Shown here: positions 52,188 through 63,300 of the stretch, piece after piece
How the letters are laid out: every line of letters starts with the position of its first letter
Numbering within the stretch: the first letter of the stretch is position 1
From: Hungatella hathewayi WAL-18680
GTDB taxonomy: Bacteria; Bacillota; Clostridia; Lachnospirales; Lachnospiraceae
Length of the DNA stretch: 64,000 bases
NCBI RefSeq assembly: GCF_000235505.1
Contig: NZ_JH379027.1
Coordinates: 1,357,181 to 1,421,180, forward strand
Reading direction: 5' to 3'
Notes under the pieces: model-generated
The model's database searches: none
The model's input: the letters and a program-made list of their open reading frames with translations, nothing else
What the model was told of the DNA's origin: nothing
Program-made: the position numbers and the translations under genes

Positions 52188-53045
52188 ATGGACGAGCGCA
52201 AAAATGTGAAACTGTCGGATGAAATGCTGGCGGAGTACCGGGAATATCTGGAAAATGAGGAGAAGAGCGGCGCTACGATTGAGAAATATATGAGGGATGT
52301 GAGAGCATTTCAGGGGTATCTGGGAGAAGGGATGTTGTTGGACAGGGAGAAGATACGCATGTATAAACAGAAGCTGGTAGAGCGGTACAAGATAGCCAGC
52401 GCCAATTCCATGCTGGCGGCGGTGAATAGTTTTCTGGTGTTTGCGGGGTGCGGGGAGTGGAAGGTGAAACTGTTTAAGATACAGAAAGTGCAGTACAGCC
52501 GGCCGGAGCGGGAGATTAGTGGGAAGGAGTATGAGCGGCTGGTACATACGGCACGGAAGCAGGGGGATGAGCAGATGAGTATGCTGTTGCAGACCATTGG
52601 GAGTACGGGGATTCGAATCAGTGAACTGAAGTTTATTACGGTGGAAGCGCTGGGGGATGGAAGGGCAGAGATTTATAATAAGGGGAAATGCCGGGTGGTG
52701 CTGCTTCCGGAGGAGCTGACCAGGCTGCTGAAGAAATATTGTAAGAAGGCCGGGATTGAGGCGGGGAGTGTATTTATTTCAAGGCGGGGGAATCCGGTGG
52801 ACCGGAGCAATGTGAGTAAGAAGATGAAACAACTGGGGCGGGAAGCAGGAGTGGATACGGCGAAAATATTTCCCCATAATCTGCGGCATCTGTTTGCGAG
52901 AACTTTTTACAGTATTGAGAAGGATGTGGTGCGGCTGATGGATTTGCTGGGGCATTCCAGCATTAACACGACACGGATATACACGATGACGACGGAAGAA
53001 CAGCCGAGGAGGCAGATGTCACGGATGAAGCTGGTGCTTGGATAG
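52188..53045 (+). CDS. Tyrosine recombinase (XerC/D-like)
   Basis: 285 aa. SAM-like core-binding domain (about 10-95; SGATIEKYMRDVRAFQGYL) and catalytic domain with R143 (STGIRISEL), K165/K167 (YNKGKCRV), H230-x2-R233 (PHNLRHLFA), H256 (LLGHSSINTTRIY) and nucleophile Y265, all intact. No phage or transposon genes accompany it. It lies 26 bp upstream of a pair of palindromic inverted repeats that bound a promoter, so it is the likely invertase of that element. GGGAGG and a T8 run precede the ATG, with an unusually long spacing of 12 nt. Confidence 0.93.
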   Translation: MDERKNVKLSDEMLAEYREYLENEEKSGATIEKYMRDVRAFQGYLGEGMLLDREKIRMYKQKLVERYKIASANSMLAAVNSFLVFAGCGEWKVKLFKIQKVQYSRPEREISGKEYERLVHTARKQGDEQMSMLLQTIGSTGIRISELKFITVEALGDGRAEIYNKGKCRVVLLPEELTRLLKKYCKKAGIEAGSVFISRRGNPVDRSNVSKKMKQLGREAGVDTAKIFPHNLRHLFARTFYSIEKDVVRLMDLLGHSSINTTRIYTMTTEEQPRRQMSRMKLVLG

Positions 53046-53059
53046 GCTGGTATTACGGC

Positions 53060-53097
53060 AAAAAAATAACACCCCATAATGTAAATTATGCGGTGAA
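53060..53097 (-). terminator. Leftward terminator formed by the left inverted repeat
   Basis: Read leftward, CACC-G-CATAAT, loop TTAC, ATTATG-G-GGTG (one G-G mismatch) is followed by TTATTTTTTT (53069-53060). It would stop the transcript from the promoter at 53139-53166 within about 70 nt. Confidence 0.7.
53071..53097 (+). repeat. Left inverted repeat of the putative invertible promoter element
   Basis: A 27-bp site: ACCC, CA, core TAATGTAAATTAT (53077-53089), GCG, GTGAA. Compared with the reverse complement of 53412-53438 it matches 22 of 27 positions without gaps, including the 13-bp core and both outer ends. Each site is itself nearly palindromic around the core, as expected for a tyrosine-recombinase crossover site. 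Confidence 0.75.
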
Positions 53098-53138
53098 AAA
53101 AATCTGAACAGAAGGAAAATCCCTTCTTGATATAGTCT

Positions 53139-53166
53139 ATTATACCCATTTTCGTAAAATTTGCAA
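53139..53166 (-). promoter_or_regulatory. Promoter inside the invertible segment, currently facing left (OFF)
   Basis: Leftward TTGCAA (53166-53161), 16-bp spacer, TATAAT (53144-53139); predicted start about 53132. It points away from the signal peptidase gene and into the terminator at 53097-53060. Inversion between the repeats would move the start to about 53377, reading right, roughly 77 bp before the signal peptidase start. Confidence 0.7.
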
Positions 53167-53363
53167 GGTTTGAGATGTAAAAAAATGGAAAAGCAGTTTT
53201 GTGGGTACGTAGATTTATGCAAAATGGGGTCTGACAGGAATGGCGGTTGTGTTTTTGAAATGAAAAAAACAGGATGGCCAGCTTTGCTATGTCCAAAAAT
53301 AAATGGAAGTATCTTAAATTTCTAATTGTCTCTGGCGGGAGCGGCGAAAATGGCCGGAATCAG

Positions 53364-53392
53364 GCCGCCGGAGGGTGGCAGTTCTGTTTTTT
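53364..53392 (+). terminator. Weak rightward terminator-like hairpin inside the invertible segment
   Basis: GCCGCC (53364-53369), GGAG loop, GGTGGC (53374-53379, one G-U pair), then AGTTCTG and a T6 run (53387-53392). In the present orientation it could block read-through from the recombinase gene into the signal peptidase gene. The T-run is 7 nt from the stem, so this is tentative. Confidence 0.35.
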
Positions 53393-53411
53393 CTGAAATT
53401 ATCATCAATAG

Positions 53412-53438
53412 TTCACTCTATAATTTACATTAGAGGGT
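53412..53438 (-). repeat. Right inverted repeat of the putative invertible promoter element
   Basis: Read leftward: ACCC, TC, core TAATGTAAATTAT, AGA, GTGAA. It mates with 53071-53097; the unit spans 368 bp from outer edge to outer edge. No T-run follows in the rightward direction, so a transcript crossing it after inversion should continue into the downstream genes. Confidence 0.75.
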
Positions 53439-53453
53439 AAAGCCCGGAGAGAG

Positions 53454-54218
53454 GTGCAAACCGTGGAAGCGGCCGCAGGAAAAGGGGAGTCCCGGAAGAA
53501 AAGGCGGAGAGAGCCGCAGAAAAAAGAAAAGAAGCAGTCGCATTTCCACCGGGTCCACCGGGGAGGATATGATGAGTCACAGATCATCTGTTATCTGTGG
53601 GATATCGTGAAATCGCTGGAGGCAGGGAGGAAGACGGGACAGCTGGAGTACGAGGCGCTGGAGAAGCGGCTCCGGTGCCGGATTCGTGTGGAGATGAGAC
53701 GATATTTTACGGTCAGGAAGAACCGGAACTTAAAGTATCTGTTCGGGGCGCTGGGGCTTGTGGCTGGAGTGATTCTCCTGTTTGGATTTGTGATAGGAAT
53801 TGACCGGGTGTCCGGGAATTCCATGTATCCGTATCTGAATCATGGGGACTGGATTGTCTATTACCGTCTTTCCGGAGAAATACGTCGGGATGAAGTGATA
53901 GCCTTTGAGAAGGATGGAGAGAGTGTGGTCAAACGTGTGGCAGGACTGCCGGGTGACGAGGTGGAGATAAGCGCGTCGGGAGGCCGTGTGGTGGTGAACG
54001 GAGTGCAGGTGAGAGAGACTTATGTGACGCTGCCGGATACGTCGAAGGAGGCGTCCGGAGATGAGATGGGAGGACCGCTGACGGTGATGGACGGGCAGTA
54101 TTTTATGCTTGGAGATAACCGGGGAGTGTCCATAGACAGCCGGGACCGGACCATGGGAACGGTGCCGGCGGAGGATGTACTTGGAAGAGTGGTCCTGGTA
54201 GTCCGGGCCGGAGGGTGA
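53454..54218 (+). CDS. Signal peptidase I with an N-terminal cytosolic extension
   Basis: 254 aa. Residues 1-90 are highly basic then helical (HFHRVHRGGYDESQIICYLWDIV; EYEALEKRLRCRIRVEMRRY), unlike ordinary short-tailed enzymes. One membrane helix (94-116). The catalytic dyad is S123 (SGNSMYPYL) and K160 (SVVKRVAGLPGD), with the box E motif MLGDNRGVSIDSR. It cleaves exported preproteins. The start is GTG at 53454 or 53463; both have GGAGAGAGG nearby. It is 90 bp upstream of the giant GLUG protein with no terminator between, so they are likely co-transcribed and this enzyme may be dedicated to that substrate. Confidence 0.92.
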   Translation: MQTVEAAAGKGESRKKRRREPQKKEKKQSHFHRVHRGGYDESQIICYLWDIVKSLEAGRKTGQLEYEALEKRLRCRIRVEMRRYFTVRKNRNLKYLFGALGLVAGVILLFGFVIGIDRVSGNSMYPYLNHGDWIVYYRLSGEIRRDEVIAFEKDGESVVKRVAGLPGDEVEISASGGRVVVNGVQVRETYVTLPDTSKEASGDEMGGPLTVMDGQYFMLGDNRGVSIDSRDRTMGTVPAEDVLGRVVLVVRAGG

Positions 54219-54308
54219 GCGAATGACCGGGGCGGGATTACCTGGAATACAAATAAGAGAGATAAAGCAACAAAAAGATAGAGGATAAACCAATGGAGGG
54301 GTACAGAT

Positions 54309-57300
54309 ATGAGCCATTTTAGACTGCATACGAGAACAAACGGGAAGGACCGGCTGAAATATGTGATAGCGGGAATCGCCTGCATTCTGGCAGTGGGAGC
54401 GGCGGGATACGCGTTGCACAGCATCGGAACAGCCCGTGCAAAGAGCCGGGAGACCGTGGAGTTACATACGGGCGAGGAGCTGGAGCAGTATCTGCTGGAC
54501 AGCGAAAGCGAGGATTATAACTTAAACGGAAGCTACCGTCTGGAAGAAGACCTGGAGTTGGGATGGCTGTACCAGTCAATCGGAAACAACGTGGAGCCGT
54601 TCACCGGGAAATTCGATGGAAACGGCCATGTGATAAGCGGCCTGGAGCGGCCATTATTCGGCGTTGTGAAGAAAGCGGAGATAGAGAACCTGTTTTTCAG
54701 CGGAGCGCTAATCACGGAGCCATTTACGTATTATGACGGCGAACATTACGTGGACGGATACAGTGCGCTGGCGGCATACGCAGTGGACAGTAAAATCCGA
54801 AACTGCGGAATGGATGGAGAGATCTACACAGCCAGCCCATCGGAAGCCGAGTACCAGGTAGCCAAAGCCAGCCCGGCAGACGCAGAAGAACGGAAGAAAC
54901 CGTCAGAGACAGAGTCGTCAGAAGCGCCGGAGAGCAGCATGGACGTCGGCGATAACGGAGTTGGGAATGGAGCGGCAGGCGGAAATGGAGCCGGTGGAAG
55001 CGGAGACGCCGCCGGTGTAGTCGATGAAAGTGATGTAATTGATGAAACAGAAGAAGATACGGTAAATGGAACAGATACTGGAAATGAAAATGAAACAGGT
55101 GATATAGAAAACAACACACCTGATATAGAAGTGAGTATTCCGGATGATACCAATCAGGAAACAGACAGCCAGACAGAAAACAATACGGAGAATCCAGGAA
55201 ATGAAGGCACTCAGGAATCAGAAGACCATACCGACATATCCGAAGTGGAAGCGCCGGAACAAGGTGAGGAGCCAGAAGTGGACATCCCTCAGGAAGAAAA
55301 TGCAGACCAGCCGGAAGCCCCGGCAGAGAACACCGCATCCGTCCACCCAGTAAACAGACAGTATTTAATGCTGAAGATATCAGAACTGCCGGACGCAGAG
55401 GCAGAAGCCGCAGCCAAGGCCACTCCCTCAGATGCAGACCAGGCAGATGGAGAGACGACCGATAACAGCCAGCCAGACAAAGAGCTGCCAGAACCAGCCA
55501 GCCCTTCAGATGCCAAAGACACAGAAACTGATAAAGAAGAAATCGAATACATAGGAAACCCATTTGGCGACGTCTACATCCTTGTGACCGCAGACCGTGT
55601 AACTGCCGGAGGCCTGGTAGCCGAGACAGCCGGTGAAACCCTGATATCAGACAGCTTTGTTCTGGTAAGCCTCTCCTCCGAACTGGACGGAGTGGAAACC
55701 TACGCCGGAGGATTAGCCGGAATCCTGGGAGCCCATACAAGGACCGAGAACAGCTATGCGTCAGGAGTCCTGTCCTGCGATGATATTGCTGGAGGATTTG
55801 CCGCCATCAACGACGGCCGTATAGAAAACAGCTATTCCAGCATGGTGCTGGGAGAAGCAGGAACCATCCGCGGAGGATTCACAGCTCTGGGAACCGGAAA
55901 GTTCAAAGGCTGTGTCTACGACAAACAGATGGCCTGCGCCAAAGACAGGAATGAAGATACCGAATTGGAAGAGACAGAGCAGGAAGAAACCCTGACAGAG
56001 AACCAGCCATCAGGATTCCCGGAACAGCTGCCACCAGACGAATCCCAGACCGAAACAGAAGAAGACCACACCGGAATGATACAGGTCGGCCCAGGAGAGT
56101 GGATAGAAGCACCTGTGGAGCAGCCAGGAGCAGACGAACTGTTCGAAAATCCGGAGCAGCCAGACCCAATAATAGCTCAGGAACCAGCCACCCCCACACA
56201 GGTCCGCGAACTGCCGGAATTCACCTTAAAGGGTTTGCCGACTTCCCAGATGGTGGGACTTGACGCACAGATACCTGGAACCTGGTATTACAGCGAGAAT
56301 GCCTATCCCCAGCTGGAATCTTTTGCATACAGCAGCCAGGAAGGCGTCGCGGACAGCTCCAAAGCCTCCGCCATCGCCCTGGTACTGCCGGACGAATACA
56401 CGCTATTTGATGTTCTTGAAGATGGAGAACTGATACTTCCGTCTGAAATTGACGGCCAGGAGATACAATGGGAAGCCGAAGGAAACGTCATCATCGATGA
56501 AAACAACCGTGTGTATTCCGACAAGGGAGAACAGAGAGAACCAGAGAAAGAACCAGAGACAGTCACACTCTCCGACCATGAAGCGCCAGAGGTGGGAAGC
56601 CCCATAGAGACCTCAGCACCGGAAGAGAATGTATCTGCGGATGAGTTACCTGAAACTGAAATCACAGCGGAGCCAACAGAGACCGCGCAGGAGACAATTA
56701 CGGAAGAAGCATCCACAAGCCCGGAGGAAACCACTATTGAGCGAAACGAAGAGACCGCCGGAGATATTCTCCTGAAAGGAACCGTGGGAGCATCAGCAAA
56801 ATCATTTTCCGTCCCAGGGCTTAAAAGCGTAGCTTCATATGCAGTGACAGGAACCTGGCAGAATATTGCAGAGAAGGTAGAATCCGGCGAACTGCCGGAT
56901 ATGAAGCCGGTGCAGAATGCCACCGATGGCTATTATGAAATCTACACCCCGGAGGCCCTGGCCTGGTTTGCCTACAAGGTCAACAGCGGGGACAGGAAAA
57001 TCAACGCAAGGCTGATGGACGATATTGACTTGTTCGGCGGGAACCATACTGGTAATACCTATGTGGAGGCCAGGGATAATATTGATGACGCCCTTCCCTG
57101 GGTACCGATAGGATACAGTTATGTGGATTGGGGATATCAGGGTGTATTTGATGGAAATAACAAAACTATTTCCCATATGCTGGTGAATGATACGGCGCTG
57201 GATGATGGAACCGTGATAGACTGTAAAGGTTTTGTCGGGGCTCTTTGCAGCGTGGATGTGGATGGGGATGAGGCAGTGATAAAAGACCTGGGAATCCAGT

Positions 57301-60300
57301 CCGGAAAAATAAGCAATATGGATATGGGAAATTCAAGATCTATTTATATGGGGGGAATCACAGGCACTGTCGGAGGTTTAGGAAAGATAAATATTGTGAG
57401 GTGCTGGAATGGGGCCAGCATTCTATATGACAGTACTGTTTTGACGAGTTCTTACACTTATGTAGGTGGGATTTGTGGATTTATTCATCAGTTGAAACCA
57501 GGAGAAGGCGGAAGAATCACCATTGACGGATGTTATAATACAGGTTTTATAAAAGGTTATACTGTTGGAGGGATTGTTGGAAGTACCGGGGGCTCAAAGA
57601 GTTGTATCGTCATAAATTGTTATAATACGGGCAGGGTGAGAGGAGAAAGCTATGGAGGAGGAATCGTTGGTTCGAGTAATCCTGGCAACTGGTCAGACCA
57701 AAAGATTATAGGCTGTTATAATTTGGGAGAGTGTATCGGAGGCAGTAAAACAAATCTGGGAGGAATCTGTGGCATTCTATGGTTTAACACGACAATCAGC
57801 GGGTGTTTTTATGACAGCAGTATGAGTGAAGCTGGCTATACGAAATACGGTACGAATGTTAAGCCAGTCAGTATAACAGCAGTTACTCCCGCACAATTAA
57901 ACAACTGGGCGGTAGCATTTGCCTTAAATAACTATGGACTGGAATCAGAATCCAGTCAGAGCAGCTGGGCCTGGACAGAGGGAGGAATCCCAACCCTTTA
58001 TAACCCGGCGGTAAATCCGGAGAAGAAACTGATTCCTGCCAAGGACTGGTCTGTGGTCGGTCAGGCAGTTGCCGACGGATTTATGGGACTGCGTGCCACC
58101 GGACTTAAAGTTCCGGTACCGGAAGGCGATGGAAGCCAGGACAACCCTTATGTGCTCACCAATGCCGAGCAGCTGGCCTGGTTTGCCAAGCAGGTGAACA
58201 ACGAAAATTTCAATATTAACGCGAAAATGACTGCCAATATGGATTTATCCGGTACCGCGTATACCGGTATGACCAGCGAGGAAGTCACAGGAGATATTGA
58301 AAAGGCTTTGGTATGGGTCCCAATTTGTAATTATAGGTATACATACAGTTATACGGGCATATTTGATGGAAATGGTCATCATGTGACAGCGATGCTGGTA
58401 AAAGAAGCAAAAAGTTATGGTCTGTTCGGCAGGATAGGGAGTACCGAAAATCCAACCATCATTAAAGATGTTGGAATAAAATCCGGAAAAATAACAATGC
58501 TGTCTGGAGATCCTGGTTGTTACGGAGGAGGAATCGCTGGAAAGGCGGAGGGCAGTAATATTGTCATCCAGAGATGCTGGAATGGTGCATTAGTAACGGA
58601 TAACGGATGCGGAGGAGGAATTGTAGGGCTTCTCAATACAGATAACAGTTTGATTGAGGGGTGTTATAATCTTGAAACAATAGATGTAGGGAGTGATTCC
58701 GGAGGAATTGTGGGTTATGTGGGAAGGGCTTCTCACAATCTGATTAAAAATTGTTATAACTTGGGAGATGTAGCAATGAGAGCCCAGAACAACGGGCTTG
58801 CCGCCGGTGGAATTATTGGAAGGTGTCAAAATGGAGTCAGCGATGATACGAGTGTACCTTATTATCTGGAATTAAGAAACTGCTATTCTTCAGCAAAACT
58901 TAGTGGTCAGGGATATAAAGGTGGAATTATTGGCGGCAGCAACTGGAAACTTGATATGGTGTCAAACTGTTATTATGATGCCAGCAAAATAGGAACCGCT
59001 GGTGGTGGTCTTACAAAAGAGCAGGCCACTGGGGTCACCGCAGAGCATATGAAGAGCTGGGCGCTGGCCTACGCGCTGAACGGTTACCGCCGGGAAGCCA
59101 AAGATGCATCAGAGGCATCCTTTACATGGAAAGAGGGCGAATATCCGTCCTTATACTGGGATGGAAAAACTGATGATGCGGGCAATCCCATAGAAAAACT
59201 GGGGCCAGCCAGTGACTGGAGTGTCATCGGAGACGGAATGGAAGCCGGCCTGATTGGAAATCCATATACCGGAGAGCGGTATTCCCTTCCGGCGGGCGAT
59301 GGAGTCACGACCCCTTATCAGATAGGGAGCGCCGAGCAGCTGGCCTGGTTCGCTAACCAGATTACCAATGCGACTGGCAGTACCAAGCTGGATGCAGAAT
59401 TGACTGCTTACATTGACCTGGGTGGGGATGCATACGTTGACAGTGGAGACTTACCATGGATACCGATAGGATATAACCTTTCAGGAAGTGTTCTTAAGGA
59501 AACGATAAGAACTTATGGAGGAATCTTTGACGGCGGCGGATATATGATAGACCGTATGTATGCTAAGGCTCGTGGTAATATTGGTTTATTTTCTTATGCT
59601 GGCGAAGGCGCTGTCATCAAAAATGTGGGAATAGGTCCGAGAAGCTGGGTGGAGTCAACCGGACCTGATAATACATCGGATAATTCAGTAACCGCTGCAA
59701 TTGTGGCAATGGGATATAGTAAACAGGCATGGGTAACTGCAAATGCTTCTGCGGTACCACTTACGATAGAAGGATGTTACAGCCGTGCAACTGTGAAAGG
59801 GAATACAGATGCTAAAACTGGTGGTATTTTTGGTTCGGATAGTCTCCTGTATTACTGGGACAGCACGTATTGTAAGGGAAAAATAGCCGGATGTTATGTG
59901 GCAGGTCCAGTGAGCAGTGCCACAGGCAGCGGATATGCCATAGCTGGGTGGATTACAGCGAGTAAAACAGATGGAGGCGGTATCTATAACTGCTATTGGG
60001 ACAACAATATCCTGAGCAGCCAGGCCGTGTGCAATGGACCAACGACAGCGTATGCTGTTAATTGCAGTGGAAAGACAACGGCAGAAATGAAAGCCGAGGC
60101 CATAATAACTTTGTTGAATACGTCTATCACGGAGAAAAACTGGATATACAACAATACGGCCACCTCCAAAGTCAACGACGGCTATCCGATTCTGAAGACC
60201 CAAAACCTGATTACCACCTGGGCCGGTGTTGCGGCGTTAGGGCTTCCAGCCCCAACCGTCCAGTCACCGTCAAGCGAGACGTCGACCTACGGAACGGAGG

Positions 60301-63300
60301 ACAATCCCTATCTGCTGTCTTCCGCGGAAGATCTGGCCTGGTTTGCCAACGAGGTCAATAACGGAAAGTTAAGTCTCTGCGGCAAACTGATGACCGACAT
60401 TGACTTATTCGGAAGCAAGTACAGCGGTGTGGACTGCGCGGCAGATGGCAGCAATATTGAGTCTGCCATTGAGTGGGTTTCCATGGGAGTATGTGATGCG
60501 GATACCCTCACCTGGGTAAAGGGCTATACAGGTATCTTCGATGGAAATGGACATCATTTATCTAATGTATTTATGGGAAAAAATGAAAACTATCATGCAT
60601 TTATCGGCATGCTGGGAAATGTGACGGATTCCGGAACCGTGAAAGATTTAGGGATAAAGTCCGGGAAAATTTCAGCGAAGCATCATGCTGCCGGAATTGC
60701 TACCATAGTGGCAGGAGAGAGCCAGGTCAGACGCTGCTGGAACGGAGCGGAGATAATCACAGAAAGTGACCTGGGAGGAGGTATTGCAGCAGAAGCGACA
60801 TCAATTGGTGGAAGAACATCAAAATATAACCCGGTGATAGAAGGATGCTACAACATAGGAAAGGTCAGTAGTTCGGTGGGAACGCGTACTGCCGGAATTG
60901 TAGCTCACATAAGTGGAAATGGAGGAGTTGCCGGAGACGGAGCAAGAATCAGGAACTGCTATAATTTAGGAGCGGTCACAGGAGTGGAAGGCTGCGGAGG
61001 CATCTATGCAGTGCTGGCGTCAAATGCGACTAAAGACCTTATAGAGAATTGTTATAATGGGGGAACATGCACCGTATCTTCATCAGCCGGTAAAAGCTAT
61101 GCAATCGGAAATATGGCGAACCCGGATTTTTATGTAAACTGCTATTATGACAAACAGAAAAGTGGTTACGGAATCGGTACGAGTACAGCAGATGTCCCAA
61201 AGGTAGTCCGGGGCCTTACCGAAGCGCAGATAAAAAGCTGGGGGATGGCATGGGCCTTAAATGGATATGGATTAGAATCCACAGGGGCCACAGGTGTGAC
61301 TGACATCACAGATACCACAGATACCACAGACAGTTCCTTTACCGGAGCATTAGGGGAATATCCGACTCTGTGCTGGTCCGGAGATGACGATTTTGAAGAC
61401 AGGAAACTGAAGGCCTCCACCTGGCTTGACATTGGATACGGAGTGGAGAACCAGCTGATAGGAGACAGGGATACCGGACAGCTGATTCCGGTGCCATCGG
61501 GAGATGGTACTACCACCAGTCCCTGTCAACTGGCCAATGCGGAGCAGCTGTCCTGGTTTGCCTACAAGGTTAGTGAGGGATTTCCTGCTTACTGCGGTAC
61601 TATGACGGCAGATATGGATATGTTTGGTACAAAATATACCGGGATATCTTATGACAGCAGCAAAAACAATATGGAACAGGGGCTTCGCTGGGTTTCCATG
61701 GGAAAGAACGCGGACGTGTCAAAATACTATAATTATGGAGGTATATTTGACGGAGGCGGTCATCAGCTCTCCAATCTGCTTGTCCATGAGATTACGAATA
61801 CCGCAGGGTTTGTTGCTACGTTGAGCAAGAGTGCAAACCAGGGAATTCTTAAAGATTTGGGAATCAAGTCCGGAAAAATAATTGGTGCGGGTAATAATGT
61901 TGGTGCCCTGGCGGGGGTAATCAATGGAAGTGGAAACATATTGAGATGCTGGAACGGCGCGGCGGTGAGTGGCAAGAGTGATGTCGGTGGAATTGTTGGG
62001 CCTATCCTGAATTGCAGGGAGGTGAATATCGAAGGCTGTTATAACACGGGAGATGTAACTGGAACCACGTTTTCTTCCGGAGGAATTGCTGCTTCAACGG
62101 CCAATGTTTATACCGGTCCTGTCATAAGAAACTGTGGAAATACAGGAAATGTGAAGGGGGCGAACTCCAGTGGCATTGTGAATTTATTGGGCCTGACATC
62201 ATCTGGAACATGGGGAACGATTGCCAACTGTTATAATGCCGGAGTGGTGGCAGGAACAGAAAAGGCTGGTGCAATTATGGCAGCAAAGGAAGGAACAGTC
62301 ATGAACTGTTACTATGATAGAACCAAAACTTCAAAACCAGGTGATGGCATTACTTCGACAGAAGCGAAAGGAGTAACCACAGAGCAGTTACAGTCCTGGT
62401 CGGCCGCCTATGCATTGAATGGATATGGTCTTGACCAGACGGAAGATTCCTTTGCGTGCACAGCCACAACGGAAAGTGCATGGACTTATCTGGCGGCAGA
62501 TGACGGTACACCGGTGTATCCCACCATCTGCTGGCCGGGTTCTGCGGATGCAGACGCGCCAAAGAAACTAGGAGCCCCGGATAGCTGGGAGGATATTGGT
62601 TTAGGAATGAGCGGCGGACTAATCGGAAACCGGACCACAGGAGCGGTGACAGCGAGGCCAGGCGGAACAGGAGAAGCGTCCTCGCCTTATGTGCTGGCCA
62701 ATGCGGAGCAGCTGGCCTGGTTTGCCTATGAGGTGAATCATGGAAGGCCCGGCATTTCCGGAAGGATGACCGGAGATATCGATTTGTTTGGAACTCCATA
62801 TACCGGAATTGCATATGATGCCGGAACCGACAACATCGATGATGCGGTTTTGTGGATGCCGATGGGGACGCGTGGAGATGTGTGGAATACGGGATACCAG
62901 GGTACTTTTGACGGTGAAGAACACAGTCTGAGACATATGAGTGTTGTGACAACAAGCACCGACGCCCCGGCAGGATTTATAGGAATGCTGGGAGTGCCTA
63001 GTGTCAGCGGAACAGTTAAGAATCTGGGGATTGGCTCAGGTAAAATAACTGGCGCTTCCTATGCAGGAGGAATTGCAGGATTAATGGTTGGAGCAAACTC
63101 AAAAATTTCCGGCTGCTGGAACGCGGCTGATATTGTTGGAGGAACGAATACGCCTGGCGCTTCCGCAGGTGGTATAGTTGGAATGACTGGCATTTCAAGT
63201 TCCACAGCATTTTCCGGTGTGGTGATAGAAGGCTGCTGGAACCAGGGGGCTGTCTCCGTCCCGAGCGGGGGCACAATAAATTGTGGAGGAATTGCGGGAC

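Noticed and set aside
52907-53296. 129-codon minus-strand open frame across the invertible segment
   Set aside because: It overlaps the 3' end of the recombinase gene and crosses the left repeat. It has no ribosome site and no conserved features.
53419-53424. TATAAT facing right just before the signal peptidase gene
   Set aside because: It lies inside the right inverted repeat and is the mirror of its core. No acceptable -35 exists 16-18 bp upstream. It is more likely recombination-site sequence than a promoter, though low basal activity cannot be excluded.
54724-55740. 338-codon minus-strand open frame
   Set aside because: Shadow of the acidic linker of the GLUG gene; a Leu/Arg/Pro-rich artefact of its codon bias.
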